A DNA stretch of 9,565 nt from assembly GCA_025353235.1 (NCBI GenBank), contig JANXQZ010001034.1, forward strand, positions 1 through 9,565. Reading direction: 5' to 3'. Origin of the DNA: Bryobacterales bacterium. Its GTDB lineage: Bacteria; Acidobacteriota; Terriglobia; Bryobacterales; Bryobacteraceae. Shown here one piece after another: positions 1 to 6,919 of this stretch (within the stretch, counting starts at the first letter, position 1; every line of letters starts with the position of its first letter). Made by a program: the position numbers and the translations under genes. The notes below the pieces were generated by a model that saw only the letters and a list, made by a program, of their open reading frames with translations, did no database searches and had not been told where the DNA came from.

Positions 1-1
1 T

Positions 2-1753
2 TTTTGGTTGCTGGAGCCGAAGCCAGGCTCCGTGGAAACCACCGCCGGGCCTCTCGAGATCACGCGGCTCACCACGGAAGGCGGTCTGAGCATCGACCCT
101 GCAATTTCGCCCGATGGAAAGCTGCTGGCGTACGCTTCGGACCGCGGCGGTGAAGGCAATCTGGATATCTGGGTGAAACAAATCGGCGGCGGCGATGCCA
201 TCCGGCTCACTAAGAATCCGGCGGACGACGTCGAACCCAACTTCTCGCCCGATGGAACCAAGATTGTCTTTCGGTCAGGGCGCGAGGGAGGCGGAATATA
301 TATCATCCCGGCCCTGGGAGGGACCGAACAGAAACTCGCAGATGGCGGACGACGGCCGCAGTTCTCGCCGGATGGCTCGAAAATCGCTTATTGGACCGGG
401 CCAGCCGACTCTTTCCCTCTGCGTTCGGGAATGGGCCAGATATTTATTCTGGATCTTGCGGCATCGTCAACACGGCAAATTCGGGCGGATTTTGCCGCCG
501 CCGTGCATCCGGTGTGGAGCCCGGACGGGAAGGAAATACTCTTTCTAGGGCTAAAGGATCCGGCGGATCCTTATACGTTCGATTGGTGGATTACGCCGCT
601 GGTGGACGGAAAGGCGGTACAGTGCCACGCGCTTAAAGATGCGTTCTACGACCCGTTTACCTGGCGAGCCAACCGTGTGTTTTTTAGCGGAGAGCAGACG
701 GGTATGGGTGGCCCAATAGCCGGCGTAGTGGCCATCGACCCCCGGACATGGCAGTCGGTTGGCCAGCCACGGCGGCTAACGGCCGGAACCACGGATGAGA
801 ACTCACCCTCGTTATCGAAAGACGGTCGCCTCGTTTTTGCCAGTGTGACCGCACATTCCAACCTGTACTACCTTCCTCTCGATGCCAAGCGTGGTAGAGT
901 CGCAGGCGCTCCGCAGCGCTTAACTTCGGATGCGGCTGACAATCTGGCGCAGTCGATATCTGGGGATGGTAAGCGGATCGTCTTTGTTTCCACTCGCACT
1001 GGTTCGTTGGAGGTATGGGGCAAGGATCTGGCCACCGGCCAAGAGCGTGCGCTGACCCCTGGGGGGATGCCAAAAAACGCCGCTCACATCACTCAGGATG
1101 GCGGATTGGTGGCCTGGAGGCTGAACGGCGTCGGCAATCGCGCGATATTCGTGACGCCCTTCAGCGGTGGTTCGCCGGTGCAGGCGTGCGCCGATTGCGG
1201 AACTCCCAATGCTTGGGCGGGGGATCGAGAATTTCTCCTTTTCTCGGCGGGGAAATCTCCAAGCTGGTGGATGGGTCTTCTGAATCTCGCAACCGGTTCT
1301 CACACCGAGTACATGCGGGATGCCCACCTGGGTTTGCGGGCGAGCTCGATTTCCGACGATGGAAAATGGATCGCCTTCAACGCTTACCGCACCAACCGGG
1401 ATTTTACGACGTACGTCGCGCCCTTTGCACCGGGCCGAGCACCGCCTCAGCCGGAGTGGGTACGCATCCCTCAATCCGCCCTGGCCCATCCAAACCAGCG
1501 CTGGTCACCCGACGGTAATATGCTTTATTTCAGCTCCGAACAGGACGGGTTTGCCTGCATTTGGGCTCAACGCCTGGATTCAACCACCAAGCACCCCCAA
1601 GGTGAGCCATTCGCGGTTCAACACTTCCATTCCTCAGCCTTACGAATGCGAGCACCTGCCTTTTCCGAACCGGTAGCTTTGGCTGTAGACAAGATTGCCG
1701 TGAGTTTGGTGGAGCGGTCCGGGGGAATCTGGATGCTGAAGCTGCAAAACTGA
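2..1753 (+). CDS. TolB/PD40 beta-propeller protein, 5'-truncated
   Basis: The reading frame is open to the window edge (codons for F-W-L-L-E-P before the first in-frame TTG at 8), so the true start lies upstream. The visible part is a hydrophobic end, a short linker, then a propeller built from repeated S-P-D-G type blades: clear copies include AISPDGKLLAYASDR, NFSPDGTKIVF, QFSPDGSKIAYW, VWSPDGKEILF and RWSPDGNMLYF, with degenerate ones (SKDG, SGDG, TQDG, SDDG) between, about nine in all. These are the TolB/WD40-like (PD40) repeats. In Acidobacteriota such propellers are commonly fused behind a transmembrane helix to an N-terminal winged-helix DNA-binding domain or a Ser/Thr kinase domain; which one applies here cannot be seen. 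The propeller would face the periplasm and bind a ligand or protein. It ends 63 bp before the lanthipeptide operon on the same strand. The fold is secure; the role in regulating the operon is only a possibility. Confidence 0.88.
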   Translation, partial: FWLLEPKPGSVETTAGPLEITRLTTEGGLSIDPAISPDGKLLAYASDRGGEGNLDIWVKQIGGGDAIRLTKNPADDVEPNFSPDGTKIVFRSGREGGGIYIIPALGGTEQKLADGGRRPQFSPDGSKIAYWTGPADSFPLRSGMGQIFILDLAASSTRQIRADFAAAVHPVWSPDGKEILFLGLKDPADPYTFDWWITPLVDGKAVQCHALKDAFYDPFTWRANRVFFSGEQTGMGGPIAGVVAIDPRTWQSVGQPRRLTAGTTDENSPSLSKDGRLVFASVTAHSNLYYLPLDAKRGRVAGAPQRLTSDAADNLAQSISGDGKRIVFVSTRTGSLEVWGKDLATGQERALTPGGMPKNAAHITQDGGLVAWRLNGVGNRAIFVTPFSGGSPVQACADCGTPNAWAGDREFLLFSAGKSPSWWMGLLNLATGSHTEYMRDAHLGLRASSISDDGKWIAFNAYRTNRDFTTYVAPFAPGRAPPQPEWVRIPQSALAHPNQRWSPDGNMLYFSSEQDGFACIWAQRLDSTTKHPQGEPFAVQHFHSSALRMRAPAFSEPVALAVDKIAVSLVERSGGIWMLKLQN

Positions 1754-1770
1754 AAAACCATTTGTAATAT
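1742..1770 (+). promoter_or_regulatory. weak candidate promoter of the peptide operon
   Basis: In the short gap before the precursor gene there is a -10-like TAATAT (1765-1770, preceded by TG at 1763-1764) 17 bp downstream of a poor -35-like CTGCAA (1742-1747). Matches are 4/6 and 3/6 to the sigma-70 consensus. It is placed plausibly, about 47 bp before the ATG at 1817, but it is a weak match and transcription could also read through from the propeller gene. Confidence 0.22.
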
Positions 1771-1800
1771 CACTGCGGTTCTGGTAGTGTGTCTCTGACA

Positions 1801-1810
1801 AGGAAGGGAG
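1801..1810 (+). promoter_or_regulatory. strong Shine-Dalgarno of the precursor peptide gene
   Basis: AGGAAGGGAG lies 6 nt before the ATG at 1817. It is the best ribosome binding site in this part of the window; the kinase, HopA1 and cyclase starts downstream show weak or no such site. This decides in favour of the 94-codon frame as a real gene and fits a RiPP precursor that must be made in excess over its enzymes. Confidence 0.7.
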
Positions 1811-1816
1811 ACCAAC

Positions 1817-2101
1817 ATGAATACACTACCCGGATTTTTTCAAGGAGCGATCTCTCAGGACTTTCAGCAGATTCTCGCTGCCGCTCCTGCAGAACATGGT
1901 GAAAAAACTGCCTTTGGCAAAGCGGCAGGTAGCCCGCAGGAGAAGCCAAAGACAGGCGAGTATTGCAAGGACGATCTCCCAGATAAAACGCAAGGCCCAC
2001 AATGCACGATGCGGGAATTCTGCAAACCGCCGAAGAAGGCAGATGCTTTCCTGCCGCAGGTTCCGGGTTGGTCCAGCCCTCCCGCTCCGCCAGCCTTTTA
2101 A
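1817..2101 (+). CDS. candidate lanthipeptide precursor peptide (94 aa)
   Basis: I do not recognise this peptide by sequence; the call rests on its composition and position. It begins MNTLPGFFQGAI and has an amphipathic N-terminal half with an F16-x-x-I19-L20 patch that could serve as leader-recognition helix. The C-terminal half contains all three cysteines, each preceded by a threonine: T46-GEY-C50, T58-QGPQ-C63 and T64-MREF-C69. It ends in a Pro-rich tail (VPGWSSPPAPPAF) with S86 and S87. Thr four or five residues before Cys is the spacing expected for methyllanthionine rings. It is the first gene of the operon, 12 bp upstream of the kinase, has a strong ribosome binding site, and precedes a kinase, a HopA1 protein and a LanC-like cyclase. 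The leader/core boundary is not evident; the core probably begins between about S39 and T46. Alternatively it is an unrelated small protein, but the Thr-Cys pairing next to these enzymes makes a RiPP precursor most likely. Confidence 0.72.
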   Translation: MNTLPGFFQGAISQDFQQILAAAPAEHGEKTAFGKAAGSPQEKPKTGEYCKDDLPDKTQGPQCTMREFCKPPKKADAFLPQVPGWSSPPAPPAF

Positions 2102-2113
2102 AGCTGCCACCGC

Positions 2114-3142
2114 ATGTTCCTGACCGAGGCGAGTGTCCTACATTACTTGGTGGACCGGCAATTCGCCAATTTCGATGCAGCAGTCAATGGAGCTTTCGCA
2201 GTTCGTTCCCTAACCCGCCGGAACCGAAATTTCCACGTGACCTGCGACGGACGGGAATACCTGGTGAAACAGGCCAAGCAGTGGGACTACAACGGCCGCT
2301 CTAGCGTGGAGCGGGAAGCCGCTTTTTACCGGCAAATGGAAGCCGGGAACGTGTTGGCTCCGCAATGCTACGCTTACGATCCCCCGAATTCGGTCCTGAT
2401 TCTCGAATTCCTCGCAGGCCACCAAGAGTTGTACGACGTGCAGGACCGCTTCGCGCCTGAGCTGGGTCGGTTGTGCGGGGATGTAATCGGCACCTTTCAT
2501 CGGGCAATGGAACCGGGCAGCTTGGCGTCCGCGTTTCCCGGTTCCATGCCATGGTATCTCTCGCTGCACGAGGTGGCGGAAGATAATTTGACGGCCGCCA
2601 GCGCAGGCCAGCGCGAGTTGCTGCGTGTGGTGAAAAAGCACCCAGGGTTTGGCCATGCACTGGATCGGCTTCGCGCAGAGTGGCATGAGGACACGCTCAT
2701 CCATGGCGATCTGAAATTGGAGAATTGCCTGGTTTCGCCAGCGCGGGACTGTTTGCGCGTGGTGGATTGGGAATTTGCGTCCTGGGGCGACTCTTACTGG
2801 GATGTGAGCGCCATGCTGCAGTCCTATTGGAATTTCTGGGTGCGCCGACCATTGGAATATCCGATTGAAGCGATTCAGCCGGCCGTCCGGGCATTCTTGC
2901 AGGCGTACGCGGAAAGGCGAGGGTGGGATGCCGTCGAGTGTGCCGCTCGCGCGGTCCGCTTCGCTGGTGCCCGCATGCTCCAATCCGCCTTTGAAACCCT
3001 GGACAAGATGGAGCGGATGACGGGCCAAGCCGTCCGACTTATGCAGGGCGGTTTGCATATCGTGACGAGCCCGGATTGGGCGGCAGAGCAATTGATCGGG
3101 ACGCCAATGCGGAGCTTGAACGCCCAGTGCATGGCGAGTTAG
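2114..3142 (+). CDS. APH-fold kinase, lanthipeptide Ser/Thr kinase (class V LanK type)
   Basis: A 342-residue protein of the aminoglycoside phosphotransferase/choline kinase fold. Visible motifs: the ATP-anchoring lysine in YLVKQ (K52) with E66/E68 in the following helix; the hinge-like segment VLILEFLAG (94-102); the Brenner catalytic loop IHGDLKLENCLV (196-207; D199, K201, N204); and the magnesium-binding VVDWEFASWGDSYWDVS (216-232; D218). All catalytic residues are present, so it should be active. Antibiotic-resistance kinases share the fold, but the setting (precursor just upstream, HopA1 and LanC just downstream) points to phosphorylation of Ser/Thr side chains in the precursor as the first half of dehydration, as for LxmK in the lexapeptide system. 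The ATG at 2114 follows the precursor stop by 12 bp and has no clear ribosome binding site, suggesting translational coupling. The fold is certain; the substrate is inferred. Confidence 0.86.
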   Translation: MFLTEASVLHYLVDRQFANFDAAVNGAFAVRSLTRRNRNFHVTCDGREYLVKQAKQWDYNGRSSVEREAAFYRQMEAGNVLAPQCYAYDPPNSVLILEFLAGHQELYDVQDRFAPELGRLCGDVIGTFHRAMEPGSLASAFPGSMPWYLSLHEVAEDNLTAASAGQRELLRVVKKHPGFGHALDRLRAEWHEDTLIHGDLKLENCLVSPARDCLRVVDWEFASWGDSYWDVSAMLQSYWNFWVRRPLEYPIEAIQPAVRAFLQAYAERRGWDAVECAARAVRFAGARMLQSAFETLDKMERMTGQAVRLMQGGLHIVTSPDWAAEQLIGTPMRSLNAQCMAS

Positions 3143-4032
3143 CGGCCATCTTAGCCGCCGATCTGCCTGGGCAGGACGATGCTGCCAAATTGGCCGAAAT
3201 TCTATACCGAGACTGCTACGCAAGGTCCATTCTCGATTCGACTCGTGTCGGCAATGGCGACACTCCCAACCAAGATCTAACTTCTATATTGGTCGCAGCC
3301 AACCGGAGCCGTCCGGTGTGGGATGAGGGATGGCGCATCGATCAAATCCTGGACGAAGGACGAATTCTGGCGACGAAAGGCGCGGCTGTCCGCTCGTTTC
3401 TTCCCGGCGAGTACTTGACTCATCGCGGTCTTGGATTTGGCCCGGAAGCCGAGAAGAAGGTTAGCATCTTTCTGCCGGAGGGGTCAGCGGATACACAGGC
3501 GGGCTTTTATCATGTCTTCGGAGAGACGGCTGCCGATTTTGAGGATGACCAGCGGCCGTTGCGCTTTTATTGGAACGTCTCTGTCGAGGGCGCGCCGCAT
3601 GTGACGGAGGCTCTCAGCGGAGAGTTGAATCGCTTTCAGATTCCGTTCCACTTCAAGTGCGGCAGCCAGTCCGCCCACTATCCCCGGCGGGACGCAGCGG
3701 TTTTGTATTTGCAGCGGCGCTATTATGCGATTGCCGCGCTGCTCATGGAGAGAGTTCATGCGCGGCTTGGGCCTTGGCTCAGCCCCGGCACTCCACTTTT
3801 CACCAGGCGTTTTGCGGATGGGTTAGGGTTCGCGGAAGACCCCGGCGAGAGCTTTGGAAAGCACCGCTGCACGATCCTGGCTGAAGCGATGGCGGCCTCT
3901 CGCGGCCAGCCGGTGGAGGAGCGGCTCCAGGAGGTTCGGCACCAATTTGAGCGGCGGGGTCTCTCTCTGGATCGGCCTTGGCTGAATGCGGGTTCTCGAG
4001 ATAGCTACGAGTTCCCTTTTCCTGCCGCATGA
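3076..4032 (+). CDS. HopA1-family protein, putative phospho-Ser/Thr lyase of lanthipeptide synthesis
   Basis: Recognised as the T3SS effector HopA1-like family by PLRFYWNVS (161-169), NRFQIPFHFKCGSQSAHYPR (185-204), DAAVLYLQRRYY (206-217), LFTRRFADGLGFAEDPGESF (241-260) and FGKHRC (260-265), counted from the TTG at 3076. In class V lanthipeptide and thioamitide clusters a HopA1 protein works with an APH-type kinase and eliminates phosphate from phospho-Ser/Thr to leave dehydroamino acids. The start is unclear: TTG at 3076 gives 318 residues and a 67-bp overlap with the kinase gene; GTG at 3127 gives 301 residues, a 16-bp overlap and a GGAG 12 nt upstream. No in-frame ATG exists in this region, and the frame upstream closes at a stop at 2992. 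Its stop overlaps the cyclase start (ATGA), implying coupled translation. The family call is firm and the lyase role is inferred from family and neighbours. Confidence 0.82.
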   Translation: MGGRAIDRDANAELERPVHGELAAILAADLPGQDDAAKLAEILYRDCYARSILDSTRVGNGDTPNQDLTSILVAANRSRPVWDEGWRIDQILDEGRILATKGAAVRSFLPGEYLTHRGLGFGPEAEKKVSIFLPEGSADTQAGFYHVFGETAADFEDDQRPLRFYWNVSVEGAPHVTEALSGELNRFQIPFHFKCGSQSAHYPRRDAAVLYLQRRYYAIAALLMERVHARLGPWLSPGTPLFTRRFADGLGFAEDPGESFGKHRCTILAEAMAASRGQPVEERLQEVRHQFERRGLSLDRPWLNAGSRDSYEFPFPAA

Positions 4033-5192
4033 ATCCGAAATACCTCGACGTGGCCGCTGCAATTGCAGCCCGCCTCTGCCGCGACGCACTGTGGAGCAGA
4101 GGGCGCTGTAATTGGACAGCGGATCTGGATCAGGCTGGGACTGCATACGGATCTTTGGGTCCGGATTTGTACGGAGGGGCAAGCGGGATCGCCTTATTCC
4201 TGGATCGAGTTGCGTCGGCAACCGGCGAACGGATTTTCCGGCTGACCGCTGAAGCGGCGCTGCGCCAAGCCAGGGCAAGGCTGCCGATTCCTAAATGTGG
4301 AATGTATTCCGGCGGACTGGGAGTGTACTATGTGGCCGCGCAGATGGATATGCGCAGCGATGAAGACAAGGTAATTCAGCAAGCCGAGCCGGACAGCTCG
4401 GAACTAGACGTCATCGCTGGCAGTGCTGGAGCCATCGCCGTATTGCTATATCTGCATCAGGGGGCGCAAAGCCAGAGGCTGCTGGAGGCGGCGATCGAAC
4501 ACGGCGATCTCCTGCTGCGCGAAGCTGTGAAAGAAGAAAGTGGCTGGAGTTGGAACACCATTGAGGGGACACGAAACTTAACCGGGTTTTCGCATGGCGC
4601 GGCCGGAATTGGATGGGCTCTGGCTGAACTCTACGCAGCCACCGGCGAAATCCGCTTTCGAGTTGCCGCGCTGGAGGCGTTTCGCTATGAACGGAGTTGC
4701 TGGAATCCGGTGGAGCGGAATTGGCCTGACTTTCGCGGGCCTGTAACGGAATATCCCGTTTATTGGTGTCATGGGGCGGCTGGGATTGGATTGTCCCGCT
4801 TGCGCGCGTGGCAAATCCTCGGCGAAGAGGAATTGCTGGCGGATGCGCGACATGCGCTTGCCACGGTGCGGGACGATATGGGATCTCCGCAAAATTATTC
4901 GCTCTGCCATGGCGAAATGGGGAACGCCGATGTCCTGATCCACGCTTCGCAAGTCTTGGGAGAGGAAGCGTGGCTCACTACTGCGCACGCTGCGGCAGAG
5001 GAGGGTATCGAACGCTTCGAGCGCCGTCGCGTGCCTTGGCCGTGCGGATTGCGGGGAGCCAACGAAGTGCCCGGCCTGATGCTGGGACTGGCTGGCATCG
5101 GCCATTTTTATTTGCGCCTGGCCGATCCCGCGCGAACTCCCACGATTCTGCTCCCCGCTCCTACAGAATCATTCGGATCAGCAGTAAGCTAA
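4029..5192 (+). CDS. LanC-like lanthionine synthetase (stand-alone cyclase)
   Basis: A 387-residue alpha/alpha-barrel protein with about seven glycine-rich turns: LYGGASGIALFL (48-59), GMYSGGLGVYY (91-101), VIAGSAGAIAV (128-138), GFSHGAAGIGWAL (186-198), WCHGAAGIGLSR (246-257), LCHGEMGNADVL (292-303) and LMLGLAGIGHFYLRL (350-364). The LanC active-site set is complete: H189 (equivalent of NisC His212), zinc ligand C247 in W-C-H-G, and zinc ligands C293-H294 in L-C-H-G. It should therefore bind zinc, activate Cys thiols and add them to dehydroamino acids to form (methyl)lanthionine. The C-terminal run GLAGIGHFYLRLADPARTP resembles the end of class II LanM cyclase domains, but no LanM dehydratase domain is present. 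It begins with an ATGA overlap with the HopA1 gene and is the last gene of the operon. Its 3' end overlaps the oppositely oriented transporter gene by 32 bp. Eukaryotic-type LanC-like glutathione-adduct enzymes share the fold, but context favours a peptide cyclase. Confidence 0.9.
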   Translation: MNPKYLDVAAAIAARLCRDALWSRGRCNWTADLDQAGTAYGSLGPDLYGGASGIALFLDRVASATGERIFRLTAEAALRQARARLPIPKCGMYSGGLGVYYVAAQMDMRSDEDKVIQQAEPDSSELDVIAGSAGAIAVLLYLHQGAQSQRLLEAAIEHGDLLLREAVKEESGWSWNTIEGTRNLTGFSHGAAGIGWALAELYAATGEIRFRVAALEAFRYERSCWNPVERNWPDFRGPVTEYPVYWCHGAAGIGLSRLRAWQILGEEELLADARHALATVRDDMGSPQNYSLCHGEMGNADVLIHASQVLGEEAWLTTAHAAAEEGIERFERRRVPWPCGLRGANEVPGLMLGLAGIGHFYLRLADPARTPTILLPAPTESFGSAVS

Positions 5193-6243
5193 CGACGCAC
5201 AAGACCAAGGCTGCACCGGCTCCCGTCAACACCGCCCTCCCTCCCACTTTGGCGAAAAATCGGAGATTCACTTCCATGCCCATCGCCGCCATCGAGAGCG
5301 TGAGCAGCACCTCTCCGAAGTTGGTCAAAAGTCCGGAAAGAGGCGCGCTCCCGAAACGGAACTGCAGCACCGGGAACAGCCCCAGGGTATTTAGAAGGGC
5401 CAAGCTCGCGAAGCCCCAAACGAACGGTGGAACCAGTTTGGAGTAAGGAATCGTCCGCTTGCTCCCGGCTTGGCGTGAAAAAACGAACCCAAGGACAAAC
5501 ATGTAAGGTGCCAGCAGCGTTACCCGCACCAGTTTCACCAGAGTTGCCAGGGCACCCGCAGGAGCGCTGTAAGCAAATGCCGCAGCGACAACCTGGGGAA
5601 CCGCGTGGATGGACGTGCCGGCCCAAACCCCAAACTGATTGTCCTTCAGCCCCATCAGGCTTCCCAGGGCTGGCATTAGGAACATGAGTGCTAAACCCAG
5701 GATGTTGATGGTGCCGATGGAAAGCATCAGATCTTCGTCGGCAGCCTCGATCAAAGGCGCCACGGCCACAATCGCGCTGGTCCCGCAAATGGCTGTGCCT
5801 GCGCCGATCAGCAACGCGGTTTTAGGCCAGACATTCAGGAGGCGTCCTAGCCAGATCGCGCTAAACGTTGCCGCGACAATGCACACCAAAGTGATGATGA
5901 GAGAGTCGAGTCCCACAGCCCCCAGTTTTCCAAGATCCAAACCCGCGCCGGTAAGCACGATGGTGGCTGGAATCAGGGTCCGCGCGATCCGCTTCGCTCC
6001 GTCGATGGCGGCTCCCGGCAACGGCACAAGATTGCGGACCAGCATTCCGCCCGTCATCGCGAGAATGGCGGAGCTCACGGGATGTCGCGCCGCGCTGCCG
6101 CTGCCAACCTGAAACGGCGCGAATGGCAGCAGATGCAAGCTCCAAGCTGCTGCGGCCACAGCACCCGCCAGAAGGTATCCGGGCCAAACCGGGACAGACG
6201 GCTTGCGGATTACAGCTTTCGGAAGCTGCTGGAGACCCTCCAT
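5161..6243 (-). CDS. YeiH/UPF0324-family putative sulfate exporter-like membrane protein
   Basis: A polytopic inner-membrane protein of the YeiH (UPF0324, Cons_hypoth698) family, recognised by GAGTAICGTSAIVAVAP (147-163), the following acidic segment EAADEDLMLSIGTIN (166-180) and GVWAGTSIHAVPQVVAAAFA (205-224), with roughly nine or ten hydrophobic helices over 360 residues. Members are often annotated as putative sulfate exporters, but transport has rarely been tested. I chose the ATG at 6243 because it leaves about 18 residues before the first helix (VWPGYLLAGAVAAAAW), as in known family members; an upstream in-frame TTG at 6315 would add 24 polar residues. It runs opposite to the lanthipeptide operon and overlaps its last gene tail to tail, so it is probably an unrelated neighbour and not a peptide exporter. 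Confidence 0.88.
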   Translation of the reverse strand: MEGLQQLPKAVIRKPSVPVWPGYLLAGAVAAAAWSLHLLPFAPFQVGSGSAARHPVSSAILAMTGGMLVRNLVPLPGAAIDGAKRIARTLIPATIVLTGAGLDLGKLGAVGLDSLIITLVCIVAATFSAIWLGRLLNVWPKTALLIGAGTAICGTSAIVAVAPLIEAADEDLMLSIGTINILGLALMFLMPALGSLMGLKDNQFGVWAGTSIHAVPQVVAAAFAYSAPAGALATLVKLVRVTLLAPYMFVLGFVFSRQAGSKRTIPYSKLVPPFVWGFASLALLNTLGLFPVLQFRFGSAPLSGLLTNFGEVLLTLSMAAMGMEVNLRFFAKVGGRAVLTGAGAALVLCVVSLLLIRMIL

Positions 6244-6335
6244 GGAATCCAGCGAAAGGAGCGCTTCATCGCTAATATATCCGTAGTATGCGGCTGGTTC
6301 CAGCAGAACCCTCAAAGTCGAAAGTTTAGTATAAC

Positions 6336-6917
6336 TTGGGAGTAGCGTCTGCGCCGCCCTTGTTCCCTTTTCACCATCCCGCGCATTGGGCTCTCCTGCT
6401 CTTGAGCGTCGTATGCCTGCTGCTGGCCATCATCGTCCTGCGGCTCCGGCGTCAACAGGCCGTGGCCCTTTACAGGCAGCAATTCGGAGCCAATGTGCCT
6501 GGCGAACGAATGCTCTTCGCATCCATCGGCTTTTACATTGGATTTGCGGGCATCCGGGCGCTAACGCATGCGATTCGCGCGGGACGAGGCCCTTTTCATG
6601 ATGTTGCCATGGGCGGCAGGCACATCCACCACTTGGTATGGGGCATTCTTCTATTGCTGGTGGTCGGGTATTGCTGGCTTTGGCAGGTAAGCCTGAGGGC
6701 GCGATTTCTGGGACGGCTCCTGGCCTTCGCCTATGGAGTAGGCGCGGCCCTCACTCTGGATGAATTTGCGCTCTGGCTAAACCTGCGGGACGTCTATTGG
6801 GAGCGCGAAGGACGCGAAAGCGTGGACGCCCTGCTGCTGTTCGGCGCATTGCTCTCCATCAGCGTCTTTGGCGGGCGCTTCATGCGGTCGCTCTCACGGG
6901 CGGCATTCAAGCACTAG
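6336..6917 (+). CDS. conserved integral membrane protein of unknown function (193 aa)
   Basis: Five hydrophobic segments are visible, at about residues 17-37, 59-80, 98-117, 125-148 and 164-180, so this is a small polytopic membrane protein. The best-conserved-looking parts are GGRHIHHLVWG (93-103), with three histidines (H96, H98, H99) at the start of helix 3, and GAALTLDEFALWLNLRDVYW (136-155) with D142-E143 inside helix 4, followed by EREGRESVDA. I recall similar unnamed membrane proteins in actinobacterial and acidobacterial genomes, but no function is known to me. The start is uncertain: TTG at 6336 is the longest frame but directly abuts a TATAAC; TTG at 6360, giving MFPFHHPAHWALLLL, is an alternative with GGGAG about 17 nt upstream. 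It is followed 2 bp later by the Imm53-like gene, probably co-transcribed. Confidence 0.75.
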   Translation: MGVASAPPLFPFHHPAHWALLLLSVVCLLLAIIVLRLRRQQAVALYRQQFGANVPGERMLFASIGFYIGFAGIRALTHAIRAGRGPFHDVAMGGRHIHHLVWGILLLLVVGYCWLWQVSLRARFLGRLLAFAYGVGAALTLDEFALWLNLRDVYWEREGRESVDALLLFGALLSISVFGGRFMRSLSRAAFKH

Positions 6918-6919
6918 AC

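Noticed and set aside
1826..2110. Minus-strand 94-codon frame opposite the precursor gene
   Set aside because: No ribosome binding site or family resemblance, and it opposes the direction of the operon; treated as a shadow of the precursor gene.
1896..2123. Arg/Lys-rich 75-codon plus-strand frame overlapping the precursor gene
   Set aside because: It lacks a ribosome binding site, overlaps the kinase start, and its basic composition is what an off-frame reading gives; the 1817 frame has a strong site.
2114..3142. Aminoglycoside-resistance phosphotransferase
   Set aside because: The fold is shared, but the precursor, HopA1 and LanC neighbours make peptide phosphorylation far more likely than antibiotic resistance.
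2210..3223. Long minus-strand frame (337 codons) across the kinase gene
   Set aside because: The plus strand encodes a kinase with all catalytic motifs; the antisense frame has no recognisable motif and is a GC-driven shadow.
5161..6243. YeiH-like protein as the lanthipeptide exporter
   Set aside because: It lies on the opposite strand, belongs to a family associated with small anions, and has no ABC or peptide-transport features.
6328..6335. AT-rich TATAAC/TATACT as back-to-back promoters between the transporter and the membrane protein gene
   Set aside because: No acceptable -35 element at the right distance on either strand, and the forward box would abut the TTG start; not strong enough to annotate.
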